This document shows positions 17,221 to 25,839 of a stretch of DNA of 64,000 nucleotides, piece by piece (the first letter of the stretch is position 1; the number at the start of each line of letters is the position of its first letter). The translations under genes and the position numbers were made by a program. Under the pieces are notes generated by a model. That model had not been told where the DNA came from. It saw only the letters and a program-made list of their open reading frames with translations, and made no database searches. The DNA comes from Paenibacillus tundrae (GTDB taxonomy: Bacteria; Bacillota; Bacilli; Paenibacillales; Paenibacillaceae): NCBI RefSeq assembly GCF_036884255.1, contig NZ_CP145605.1, positions 6,385,001 to 6,449,000 of the forward strand. Reading direction: 5' to 3'.

Positions 17221-17835
17221 TCACTTCACGCTCATGGATATTCTATATTTCTCAAATAACCAGGAGGTGCTCATCTCTTGGGCTGCACTTGAGCTAATCC
17301 GTACCGGAGGCTTCTGCTCCTGTAACGCATCTGATGATACCTCCGCGCATACCTTGAACCGAAGTGGCTTGGTCATTTTTTTGATGGATTGTGAAGCCTC
17401 TTCAAATAACGCATATGTTAACGGCAGGTGCTCCCGAATATCTTCATAAATATAATAGTTTCCCCGTTCGTCCTGAAGATTAACTTGGAATCCCTTTGGC
17501 AGTGAGAGCAAGATATAAGGGAATTCATCCTCTGCCCATTGATCCTGAACTGGGAAACTATGTCCTTCATTTTTCATAAAAAATCCAGAGATTCGTTGAT
17601 CCAGATTACACGCAACAGAATACACCCAATGAGGGTGGTAGTTAGGCTTCTCTTGTGCTGTGAAATACTGAAAATATGTTTCATAAGCTTCACACACTTG
17701 ATCTAGATTATGCGTGGTGGCAGCATAATTCGAAAGAGTAAACCGACATTCCTTCTGTTGAAAGAGTTCCAACATACTTCTCATTTCTTCTGGCGTCACT
17801 AGAAACTTAAGTTTATAGAAACCACTATTCTTCAT
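17221..17835 (-). CDS. Hypothetical 204-aa protein
   Basis: A soluble protein with a mixed fold: the N-terminus KLKFLVTPEEMRSMLELFQQ looks like a strand-helix unit, and HPHWVYSVACNLDQRISGFF and DEFPYILLSLPKGFQVNL are strand-rich. No signal peptide or membrane segment and no recognised family. It stands directly upstream of the gene remnant and the SUKH-type genes on the same strand. It may belong to that immunity-like island, by location only. Confidence 0.6.
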   Translation of the reverse strand: MKNSGFYKLKFLVTPEEMRSMLELFQQKECRFTLSNYAATTHNLDQVCEAYETYFQYFTAQEKPNYHPHWVYSVACNLDQRISGFFMKNEGHSFPVQDQWAEDEFPYILLSLPKGFQVNLQDERGNYYIYEDIREHLPLTYALFEEASQSIKKMTKPLRFKVCAEVSSDALQEQKPPVRISSSAAQEMSTSWLFEKYRISMSVK

Positions 17836-17860
17836 CGATTCAGGTGCCCCCTGTGTAGAA

Positions 17861-17900
17861 CGTGTCTCAACACCTGCGTCTTTTGCAGTTTTCAGACACG
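17861..17900 (-). terminator. Hairpin between AraC-GyrI gene and 204-aa gene
   Basis: CGTGTCT (17861-17867) pairs with AGACACG (17894-17900), with an inner CTGC/GCAG. It lies downstream of the AraC-type gene on the minus strand and lacks a good U-tract, so its role is uncertain. Confidence 0.35.
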
Positions 17901-18015
17901 CCCTAGATTGGTTTTGCGCGATAACGTCATTCAGCCAACATATAAACGAATCTCACACCCATTCTACACATGGAACCTCTTCTCCTGCTCATGTACACAT
18001 GGGCAACAAACGATC

Positions 18016-18888
18016 TCATCTCTTCTGCACAGGTATCCAAATCTCACTCTTATACTGCGGATCAGTGACATCCTTATGCTCGTTCCAAAGTATTTCCGGC
18101 CCTTCACTCAGCTCATAATTAGATGAAGGGAACCACTCTGCATAGATCCGTCCCCAAATCTCCTGAAGTGTGCTTGGAAATGGGCCAACAGCGGTAAATA
18201 TAGCCCAAGTCGAGGCAGGTACCTCCAGTTGTGCCAGACCCTCTGGTGATTCTTTTGTTGTCGCTGCACCGATATAGTGATCCAACTCTCCCTGCTCCTG
18301 CATTCGATCCTCACTGAAATGAATCGAAGCGCTAATTAATCCATGGGGCTGGACGTTCGATAACCCTTTAATGGTATCAATGAGCTCCGGCGTAAGACGC
18401 TGAACCATCGCAGCAATGTGCGGATTCACACCATGGAATATGATCGGTACCCGCTCACTAATGCCTACAATTCGAAACGCTTCTTTTTCCTCAATACGGT
18501 AGTTCATTTCGCTTCCTCCTTGAATGGTTAACTGAAATGTCATCCGCGGGAAGGCTTTGATTGATGGACTGTGATCACGCACTTCGGAAGGCGTAACACC
18601 ATGCATGCTATGAAAAGCTCGAGTGAATGAATCTGGCGAGGTGTAACCGTATTTCAGTGCAATATCAATGATCTTGCTATCGTTTCGACCCAGCTCCATC
18701 GCCGCTAACGTCAGTCGCCGACGTCGGATGTATTCTGAGAATGTGACACCGCTAAGAAATGAGAACATCCGTGTAAAATGATACTCTGAGCAGCAAGCAA
18801 TCCGGGCAACCTCTTTCATATCTAAAGTGTTTGTCAAATTCTCTTCAATGTAATTCAGAGCTTCGTTTAAGCGCGTTAGCGAATCCAT
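18016..18888 (-). CDS. AraC-family regulator with GyrI-like effector domain
   Basis: 290 residues. Two helix-turn-helix motifs make the AraC DNA-binding domain (~1-105: MKEVARIACCSEYHFTRMF, and IIDIALKYGYTSPDSFTRAF with GVTPSEVR). A GyrI-like/AraC effector-binding domain follows (~125-290; FRIVGISERVP, YIGAATT, WGRIYAEWFPSSNYEL), the multidrug-sensing fold of Rob and BmrR. It probably activates a detoxification or efflux gene in response to a small hydrophobic ligand, but no such target is adjacent. GGGAGGG precedes ATG 18888. Confidence 0.9.
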   Translation of the reverse strand: MDSLTRLNEALNYIEENLTNTLDMKEVARIACCSEYHFTRMFSFLSGVTFSEYIRRRRLTLAAMELGRNDSKIIDIALKYGYTSPDSFTRAFHSMHGVTPSEVRDHSPSIKAFPRMTFQLTIQGGSEMNYRIEEKEAFRIVGISERVPIIFHGVNPHIAAMVQRLTPELIDTIKGLSNVQPHGLISASIHFSEDRMQEQGELDHYIGAATTKESPEGLAQLEVPASTWAIFTAVGPFPSTLQEIWGRIYAEWFPSSNYELSEGPEILWNEHKDVTDPQYKSEIWIPVQKR

Positions 18889-19083
18889 ATCATCCCTCCC
18901 TCGTTATTGAAAGCATAGCAAAATCCCTCTGTTCACATCCGACTTTTCCTGCACCGTTCTGTAGGCACGATCTGATATGGTTAACCAATGAGGTGTGATA
19001 CATTCTGTAAAACATCATAACTTTCAATTCTTGGGTGCGTTCTATATATAAGCATGTAAATATTTATGTAAGGAGAACGACCA

Positions 19084-19701
19084 TTGAGAAAAAATAATGC
19101 AATAAAGTACATCTTCATCATTGTTGCTGCAGTACTTATTTCTAACGTAATTCAATTCTATGTATTTAATCAAAACAACATGGAGCAAAAGGATGACACC
19201 CTCCCACCGATCTATGAAAGTAAAGCAAACTTATACACGGATTACTCCAGTGGTGTTCAGAATATATATAGGTTTTTGGTGGATCTGAACAATGCACATA
19301 CACGAAATGAAGCTCAATTCTTCTCCGATGGCTTTATATCTGGTATGAGCGCAGATCATTATACGTATCTAGAGTCGATCATACTGAAAATGGACCATGG
19401 TGAGTATACGGACGAAGTACAGCGCATTATCGAAACAAATCAGAATCTGTACCTGATGATCTACGAGTTAAGGGACTATTTCGATGTTGAAGAGAACAAT
19501 GTAGACTTCCCTGCCAATTGGAACGAGGTTCATGCATTACTAGAGGAGATTACCAATCAGATCACTTCCGGCTCTTCCGAAAGTACAACCTTATACAATA
19601 TCACGAGTTATCCTGAGAATTTCATTATTAAAACAGACTATGAGAAGACCATGTCATCCTTAAACGAAAATATAGCTAAAGTCATCGAACTAATTCGCTG
19701 A
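19084..19701 (+). CDS. Membrane-anchored hypothetical protein, 205 aa
   Basis: TTG start at 19084, 8 bases after AAGGAGAA; no ATG fits. Residues ~7-26 (YIFIIVAAVLISNVIQFYVF) are a single N-terminal anchor, possibly an uncleaved signal. The remaining ~175 residues are acidic, helical and extracytoplasmic (NIYRFLVDLNNAHTRNEAQF, IIETNQNLYLMIYELRDYF). No recognised family. It is monocistronic, ending at a bidirectional hairpin. Confidence 0.7.
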   Translation: MRKNNAIKYIFIIVAAVLISNVIQFYVFNQNNMEQKDDTLPPIYESKANLYTDYSSGVQNIYRFLVDLNNAHTRNEAQFFSDGFISGMSADHYTYLESIILKMDHGEYTDEVQRIIETNQNLYLMIYELRDYFDVEENNVDFPANWNEVHALLEEITNQITSGSSESTTLYNITSYPENFIIKTDYEKTMSSLNENIAKVIELIR

Positions 19702-19788
19702 TTATATTCACGTGGTTTTGGTTCAGTGCAATGTACTGTGTGCATCCACACCCGAGTCTGTCGCTCCAATAGGAAAACAAAGATAAAT

Positions 19789-19832
19789 AGGGTAGCCTAC
19801 ACCCGGTTATGAAAACCACCGTAGGCTACCCT
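19789..19832. terminator. Bidirectional terminator
   Basis: A 12-bp perfect stem, AGGGTAGCCTAC (19789-19800) with its complement at 19821-19832, sits between the convergent anchored-protein gene and the PL4 lyase gene. Short T-rich stretches follow on both strands. Confidence 0.75.
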
Positions 19833-19862
19833 TTATAGCTTCCAGTACATTGAGCTTTTGAC

Positions 19863-21488
19863 TTAATTCAGCAACTCAACACAGTCATAGACCCAACCCG
19901 CACTCAACCAGTTACCTAAGTCACTGGAACCACTAATCGGTGTAATCGTGATCGTATTGGAGCCATTTACGAAGTAAGATGCTGGAACATTCCAACTAAA
20001 CGTTGTGTTGTTTCCACGATAGGTACCAATGGTGAAACTGCGAGAGTTAGGCTGTGAGGATGCGGCAGGGTTGGATAACGTATGCCCGTTAACCGTGATA
20101 CTTGGTCGGCCATTATTGTATGCCGCGGTAATACCAATGTTCAGCATGTGAGAAGTGGCGGCTTGAGATGCATTCAAGTTAAACGTAATTGCAGTCGGAG
20201 AGTTTTCACCACGGAACTGAATTGCCGGGAATCGATTGGTTGCACTCCCCGTAGCGTAGGTAACTGGCCCCCAGCTAGGATTGCGACTATCGGAAGGGTG
20301 ACGGATCGGAATTGTCTGTCCATTAAGGAACTCCCGTGGTGTACCATCCCAGTTACCAATCCGCCAGATGCTGGAAGCTTTACTCGGATCATTGTTAATG
20401 GTACGTGTATTCAGAGTCGTCGTTTGTCCTGCTGTGATCGTAACCGTTTCCTCATATACAGCCAGTTCTCCCTTGTAGGCTGTCATGGTATATGTTCCTG
20501 GAATCATGCCATATTTGGCAGCTGCCCCACTTGCAGACGTCCCCACCCAATACTGGGCATTGTTGTTGGCGAACCCGATGGTGTAAGCATAACCCGTATC
20601 CATTCCCGACAGACCATTCAGCACCACATTTCCTCGACTCGATACCCAGCCCTGCAGATTCAAGCCAGACATCCAGTTGAAATCAGGAACACTTGGCGTA
20701 CCACCTGTTGTGAAAATCAAAGCGTATGGTCCATGCAGACCAACTCGCCAACCTTCCGTTTGTGCATGTCCGGAATTCATATAGTTATACACCTCTGTCT
20801 CTGTCCCACTTTGAAACTGAATATCACGGAAGAATGGTCCACCCGAGCTCTTTTCCCGATTGCCGTACGCCATAAATACACCAACACCATTGCCTGTAAC
20901 CCCGCGCACAGATAAATCCTTGGCCTGATCATTACCATAATATTTAGAGGCACTTCGACCATTCGCGAAACCAAATACATCCTGACTTTCAATAGCTCCT
21001 GTGTTGCCTCGATTATTTGAATGCTCAGGAACTCCTGTCAAGACACTGCCATTACCGCGAAAAATGTAACGTAACTCCCCAATGGAAGGTTGAGCCGTGG
21101 TGTATGTTGCCATGTAAATAATATTCTCTCCACCACGCGAAGCATAATAGTGGGTTAGGGTGCTCGTGGATACCGTGATTAACACCGTTGATCCTGAAGG
21201 AGAGGTATTCCAAGTGACATTGGCGGAGGAGCCTAGACCCGAACCGATATGCGATCCTCTGTTGCTGTTTAGCTCCGTACCGTTCATTTTGGCTGATATG
21301 ATGTCCCCATTGGTTTTGTTCACCACGTAGACTAATCCGGAACCCGTATTCACTTCAATTCTGGAGCCAGTATCATTCACATATATCGTAGCCGCCTGTC
21401 CGGTAGATGCTGGATATATACTAGCTGTAACGATTAAAGCGAGAATTAAAAACAAGCCAAGCGACTTTCTCAGGAAGCGTTTTGCCAT
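19863..21488 (-). CDS. Secreted rhamnogalacturonan endolyase, polysaccharide lyase family 4
   Basis: 541 residues. ATG 21488 is chosen because GGGGGGA lies 8 bases before it; the frame to 21512 uses a TTG ahead of that site. Residues 1-32 are a signal peptide. Domain I (~36-270) is the RhgB_N beta-sandwich with SASKYYG (Lys182) and MNSGHAQTEGW (His241), matching the catalytic Lys/His pair known for the Aspergillus PL4 enzyme. Domain II (~280-365) is FnIII-like (GTYTMTAYKGELAVYEETVT). Domain III (~370-541) is a carbohydrate-binding jelly roll (NPSWGPVTYATG). It cleaves the rhamnogalacturonan I backbone of pectin by beta-elimination outside the cell. A cre-like site lies just before the gene. 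Confidence 0.92.
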   Translation of the reverse strand: MAKRFLRKSLGLFLILALIVTASIYPASTGQAATIYVNDTGSRIEVNTGSGLVYVVNKTNGDIISAKMNGTELNSNRGSHIGSGLGSSANVTWNTSPSGSTVLITVSTSTLTHYYASRGGENIIYMATYTTAQPSIGELRYIFRGNGSVLTGVPEHSNNRGNTGAIESQDVFGFANGRSASKYYGNDQAKDLSVRGVTGNGVGVFMAYGNREKSSGGPFFRDIQFQSGTETEVYNYMNSGHAQTEGWRVGLHGPYALIFTTGGTPSVPDFNWMSGLNLQGWVSSRGNVVLNGLSGMDTGYAYTIGFANNNAQYWVGTSASGAAAKYGMIPGTYTMTAYKGELAVYEETVTITAGQTTTLNTRTINNDPSKASSIWRIGNWDGTPREFLNGQTIPIRHPSDSRNPSWGPVTYATGSATNRFPAIQFRGENSPTAITFNLNASQAATSHMLNIGITAAYNNGRPSITVNGHTLSNPAASSQPNSRSFTIGTYRGNNTTFSWNVPASYFVNGSNTITITPISGSSDLGNWLSAGWVYDCVELLN

Positions 21489-21515
21489 GAGTAAATCCCC
21501 CCTTGGGCTCAATTT

Positions 21516-21530
21516 ATAAAGCGCTTACAT
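21516..21530 (-). promoter_or_regulatory. Candidate cre (CcpA) site upstream of PL4 lyase
   Basis: Minus-strand ATGTAAGCGCTTTAT matches WTGNAANCGNWNNCW except one fixed C. It is 28 bases before the start, like the site before the GH43 gene, so both plant-polysaccharide genes may share catabolite repression. The rest of the 21489-22106 gap holds the repeat and terminator listed next; I see no gene in it. Confidence 0.5.
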
Positions 21531-21610
21531 TATATTGTATCGAAACTTGCTATCCCGTCTCATATTGAAATAGCTTCTGTGAGCATGTCCATAATGACTG
21601 AAGTGTGATA

Positions 21611-21640
21611 TGTGCATGTGTATGTGTATGTGTATGCATG
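21611..21640. repeat. Short GTATGT simple repeat
   Basis: About four units of a 6-base GTATGT-like repeat stand in the AT-rich gap upstream of the PL4 gene. No coding or structural role is apparent. Confidence 0.7.
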
Positions 21641-22047
21641 TTGAGTAGATCCGCCAATTCATGTAACGCTTATTTCCCACCTCCTTATACCACTCCTTTG
21701 CATTCAGTAATTTTACAATTACAACAAAATAATACCATTATATTACATAAAATTGCAATGAAAATACAGCATCTATCCTTTAAAAATCTCATAAAAAGGA
21801 GCTATCTTAAAAGGTTTTCCTCTTCGCTCCAAGCGCTAACGAACCTATGGCGTCTTAACAAGCGGATTATCGACATATGCAAGATCTAACGAACCTCAGT
21901 AACTCTATCGCATCATACAACGGTATCAAAACCTCAAAAATCGACGAAATCGACGAAATAACGCCGCTGTGATTCGTTAAATTTCAGATCCGGGATAATA
22001 CTAGCGAATAACGTGTGTCAGCTTCATTACATCAAAATTTGGCTAAA

Positions 22048-22090
22048 AGAGCTGTCCCCCGTCATATGTATGACTTATAAGGACAGCCCT
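22048..22090 (-). terminator. Terminator of the TerD-domain gene
   Basis: On the minus strand GGGCTGTCC pairs with GGGACAGCTC around a loop containing CATACATATG, then TTTT. It lies 17 bases after the stop. Confidence 0.7.
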
Positions 22091-22106
22091 TAAGATATTT
22101 CATAAG

Positions 22107-24245
22107 TTAGATCAGATACTCCGCCATAATCTGCTCGATATCATAAGGAGTAACGCCCTGCTCTACCGAATAGATCGTATCTGCTTCATCCATCGTATCC
22201 ACCAGCTCACCGCGAGCTTTCGCATGGAGAAGGAACAGGTCATGCAGAGCTGGTTTGCGCAGCGTTGTCAGGGCTTTGCCCATCAATACCATGCCTTTCT
22301 GATTGCCTTCCACGTTGTTATACAGCTCTGGATGTCGGGTCAGGGCCAGATCTGTCCAGATCACGGTACGCTCTACCAGATCCATGATGACAGGAATCGC
22401 AATTTGCGTATCTGCGGTGACATCAATTTTGTTAGCTACAGTAGACGGTTCAAAGACTTCACCTGAGCTAGGCTTCTTCCGCATCATCCAACCTATAAAA
22501 CATTCTGGCAAATCGCAGTAGGGGTGACTGGTATACGATAGCATCGTTGCCACTACATAACGCCCACCATAGTTCACAATCGACGGGATATGCAGATCAA
22601 TAAATTCACATGCACCTTGTGGTGCTGTCACAATATCCCCGCTATGAACCGCTTTATACTTGGATGACCGAAGGTTGGTGTAGGAAATATGCTCCACATA
22701 GTTCCAGTTCTCGTCATACATGACGGCGGACAGATCAATATCCACACGCCCTGTCGATTGACCATTCACGACTCCTTCTCTCCACCAGTTGAAGAAACGA
22801 ATCGTATCTCCCTCTCCCATTGGCACACGACTTCCGCGCACAATCGTATGCAAAGCCTTGCTCGCCGATCTCTGAGAGAAGGGCACCAGATAATTATGCA
22901 GTCTTGGATCAACATACGTCTTCCCCAGTGGAGGAAGGGTAGCAAACCGCGTTACCAATTCCTGTTCGCATACTTGCACAACATCACGGCATATCGCTTC
23001 ATCGATATAAGGCAGTTCATCCGGGATAGCAACTGCTCTCGCCACATTGCCTTTAGGGAAAAAGACACGCAGATCCTGCGGTTCATTACGCTGCGCGAAG
23101 TGTTGCTTCACCTGCAACAGCACCGGCGTGGACACTTGCGGTACAACCTCACTGAATGCCAGTAGTACATACACATCATCCTCCGTTATACGTAGCAAGT
23201 GATCCAATCTTCTCGCGAATTCACCAGGACGCTGTGATAACAGGTCGATGAGACTCCACACATTCCGGTATTGAAAAGCAAGCTCTACGCTGCCGTTAAA
23301 GGTCGAATACGGTTTATTGTTACGCAAAATATCAAAAGCCTCTTGGCATCGTGGATACCGATGCTTATATTCCGAAGGATGCAGAATTTCGCCAAGGCGA
23401 ATCCAGCGATCCTTATATCGCAGCATATCCTCTGTAATTGAGCCACATTGCTCTAGCAGGCTGAGCAGTAGACGTCTCTCACGCCGTTTGAATTTACGGA
23501 ATGGCGAAGCCAGCGCCAGGCTCACATCCCCATCCGACCAGGCAACCGCCAGGCGGAGGACATCACTTGCCGTTTTAAAGTACAGACCGATTCGCTCCAT
23601 ATTCGCCTGTTCGTGCTTCAATAATGAAGCAACCACGAAGCCTACATTTTCTTTGAACGGAATTTCGGAAGGTAAAATGGCATCCACTTCACATGCATCT
23701 GCATGTTCCAGCACTGTGTCGATATCTTCCTTGTCTGTCTGCGAAATGGAACCTTTGGCTTCGATCATCTGGCGAATTAGCGTCTGGAACGCTTGCTTGG
23801 TACCAAGACCAATCACGTTCAGCTTTGTCTTCTCCATGAACGGTGATCTCTTCACGGATGGTTGATCCAGATGCTCTGCCGTTACATGGGTCAGATAGTG
23901 GATGATGGCGTTCAGATATAAATCTGCCTCATTCTCCTCCATCACTTGCAGGGGGAACCCTGGATACATCGGTTTGTACGCCACATGGACACCCACCATG
24001 ACTTTTAAATCACGGATAAGCTGTGTATATAATGCTTCAAATTGCTCCTTGGACAACTGCTTCACCGCTTGAATCAACTCATTGGAGAAAGTGTATCCAA
24101 GGGCTTCTACATTCTTGAGGGCTGTTGCCAGCATCGTTTTGGATAACTGTTTCTGCCCTTCGCATTCGCTCGATTCAATTATAAGTTTGTTTGCTCTGCG
24201 CAAATAGATTGTATTGTTCATGATTAAAGAGTCCAGGAAAGCCAC
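22107..24245 (-). CDS. Large cytoplasmic protein with C-terminal TerD-like domain
   Basis: 712 residues, no signal or membrane segments. Residues ~1-440 are helical with no family I recognise. The C-terminal ~455-650 region resembles TerD: GRVDIDLSAVMYDENW, the strand ending in HSGDIVTAPQGACEFIDLHI, and later IPVIMDLVERTVIWTDLAL. TerD domains bind Ca2+ through the Asp-rich strand and occur in tellurite/phage-resistance and envelope-stress systems. A long helical N-terminus fused to TerD is a known but poorly characterised arrangement. GTG 24245 has only weak AGGGAT before it; ATG 24221 is possible. It is divergent from the 362-aa unknown gene. Confidence 0.75.
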   Translation of the reverse strand: MAFLDSLIMNNTIYLRRANKLIIESSECEGQKQLSKTMLATALKNVEALGYTFSNELIQAVKQLSKEQFEALYTQLIRDLKVMVGVHVAYKPMYPGFPLQVMEENEADLYLNAIIHYLTHVTAEHLDQPSVKRSPFMEKTKLNVIGLGTKQAFQTLIRQMIEAKGSISQTDKEDIDTVLEHADACEVDAILPSEIPFKENVGFVVASLLKHEQANMERIGLYFKTASDVLRLAVAWSDGDVSLALASPFRKFKRRERRLLLSLLEQCGSITEDMLRYKDRWIRLGEILHPSEYKHRYPRCQEAFDILRNNKPYSTFNGSVELAFQYRNVWSLIDLLSQRPGEFARRLDHLLRITEDDVYVLLAFSEVVPQVSTPVLLQVKQHFAQRNEPQDLRVFFPKGNVARAVAIPDELPYIDEAICRDVVQVCEQELVTRFATLPPLGKTYVDPRLHNYLVPFSQRSASKALHTIVRGSRVPMGEGDTIRFFNWWREGVVNGQSTGRVDIDLSAVMYDENWNYVEHISYTNLRSSKYKAVHSGDIVTAPQGACEFIDLHIPSIVNYGGRYVVATMLSYTSHPYCDLPECFIGWMMRKKPSSGEVFEPSTVANKIDVTADTQIAIPVIMDLVERTVIWTDLALTRHPELYNNVEGNQKGMVLMGKALTTLRKPALHDLFLLHAKARGELVDTMDEADTIYSVEQGVTPYDIEQIMAEYLI

Positions 24246-24272
24246 ATCCCTAAATAACTTAAAAGGTTAGCG

Positions 24273-24386
24273 GTAGAAGGAAGGAATGTGATAGCCTGGA
24301 CGCCTCCTCTCTGGCATAAAATCCTTCAGGAGAGCTGCGACCCTATTTTCTCATATGAATGTAGAAGGAAGGATCTCAATAGCCTG
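24273..24386. repeat. Spaced direct repeat in the 405-bp divergent gap
   Basis: GTAGAAGGAAGGA, five variable bases, then ATAGCCTG occurs at 24273-24298 and again at 24361-24386. The spacing is the same each time and the copies are 88 bp apart. Between and after lie short GC-rich self-complementary segments (for example AAGGT-CGG with CCG-AACCTT at 24393-24421). A 64-codon open frame spans the region but has no ribosome binding site. I see no known riboswitch or T-box core. Confidence 0.5.
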
Positions 24387-24650
24387 AAGGCCGAAGGTCG
24401 GAAGTTCGTAACCCGAACCTTTGGTGAACCCATCATCTCAGATTCCATGAACTCCCAACAGGGCAAAAGTATTACGACTTGAAATCAAACGCGATGAACT
24501 TGAGATGATCTTGGAATGGCAATGTGGCACTGCTTGAACAATATCAATGAGAATGCTATCGTTCCTAATAACGAACAGAATGCGCAGAGTCTACCAGAAT
24601 ATGTTGGTTGAACGGCAGTACAATTCCTATAGGAACCGAGGATATGATCA

Positions 24651-25739
24651 ATGGAGATACAGCCACGAATTCAGTTACTTATTTATGAATATTTTAAAAT
24701 CAAATTCAAACAGGATATGCAGCCTGCTCCGTGGGGAGCCTTCCAATACTGTTTCAATGAGGATAATTGTGCAGAATTATCGTTTATCGGTGAACCCGGG
24801 GAATCTTTTACGAGTTGGATGTACGATCTACAACCACGAGACGCCCACTATGTTGCAAGTCCAGATTGGCAGCCTGTGCTCGCCGAGAGGTTCCACCAGA
24901 TGGATGTCTATGAAGAACTAATTCTGTATTATTTACTATTCACGATCAACAGCACGCTGACGGTTCGCCCGACAAATGCCTACAACGTCATGAATGATAG
25001 GATGAAAAGTTATAGCTTCTTTCAATTGTCCCACTGTAGTGTGTTGTCACGATTTAGCGAAGAACAGAAACACCAGTTACGTGACTTTTTCTTCTTTTTC
25101 TATCTGTACGCCCATCCCGTGAATGAAGACACACTCTGTGCCTGTTCATTCCGTGAGCAGCACTTAGTCCATACCCAAACGAATATCTCATTAGAGCATT
25201 ATTTCTCAGCATTTCATGACCACTACAGTGAACATTGGGATCAATATGGAGATCACATCATCATTAATCCTAAAGACATCCAAGCGAGCAAACACCTCAC
25301 ACTAGAGCTGTTACGCATCATTGAGGGCAAGTCGTCTCCACTGCTCATGCCTTCGGAGGAAGGATTGGATGAGGTGGTAGAGCTGATTAACAACGTGGAT
25401 CTGATGCTACAGCTATACGAAGACAACCCATCGGCGCTATTTGAGATCATGAGAAATTTTCTGGCTGAAGATCATTCTACGCTGTACCGCGAACATTGCT
25501 TCACTACCCTGCTCCAGAACTATGTATGTTACATTCTGCACTTCAAGTTTGATGAGATTCACTTACTGGTGAATTACTTCAGCAGCACACCGACCTGGTG
25601 CGGGATCATCATTAATAAAATGTTCACGGATACCATCTTCATCCAGAGAATCATGCGATTGAAGCAGATTGACATTAGCAACTACCCGGATGTTATTGCA
25701 CACTTTGGCGAGGAAGCGAGAAGCATCTATTTATCATAG
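24651..25739 (+). CDS. Hypothetical 362-aa protein
   Basis: A soluble, predominantly helical protein rich in aromatic residues (RDFFFFFYLYAHP, FSAFHDHYSEHWDQYGDHI). No signal peptide and no recognised domain. GAGGA lies 8-9 bases before ATG 24651. The gene diverges from the TerD-domain gene and precedes the hybrid kinase gene by 100 bases on the same strand. A functional tie to either is possible but not shown. Confidence 0.7.
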   Translation: MEIQPRIQLLIYEYFKIKFKQDMQPAPWGAFQYCFNEDNCAELSFIGEPGESFTSWMYDLQPRDAHYVASPDWQPVLAERFHQMDVYEELILYYLLFTINSTLTVRPTNAYNVMNDRMKSYSFFQLSHCSVLSRFSEEQKHQLRDFFFFFYLYAHPVNEDTLCACSFREQHLVHTQTNISLEHYFSAFHDHYSEHWDQYGDHIIINPKDIQASKHLTLELLRIIEGKSSPLLMPSEEGLDEVVELINNVDLMLQLYEDNPSALFEIMRNFLAEDHSTLYREHCFTTLLQNYVCYILHFKFDEIHLLVNYFSSTPTWCGIIINKMFTDTIFIQRIMRLKQIDISNYPDVIAHFGEEARSIYLS

Positions 25740-25839
25740 CTCGCTTAGAAGTTATATCTTCGTAATCCGTGTCTCTACAATCTGCATCTCTACAATTTGT
25801 GTCTCAAAATAAAGCAGCCTATGTATCCCATGCAGGATT

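Noticed and set aside
20082..20915. 277-codon frame opposite the PL4 lyase
   Set aside because: Shadow of a clear coding gene; Arg/Cys-rich composition and no ribosome binding site.
21611..21640. CRISPR or origin-like iteron array
   Set aside because: A short 6-base simple repeat without spacers or DnaA boxes.
24288..24482. 64-codon frame across the spaced repeat near 24.3 kb
   Set aside because: No ribosome binding site before GTG 24288; more likely structured non-coding DNA. Listed as a repeat instead.
24246..24650. Riboswitch or T-box leader
   Set aside because: None of the conserved cores I know (T-box GGTGG, SAM, lysine, c-di-GMP, ydaO) could be matched.
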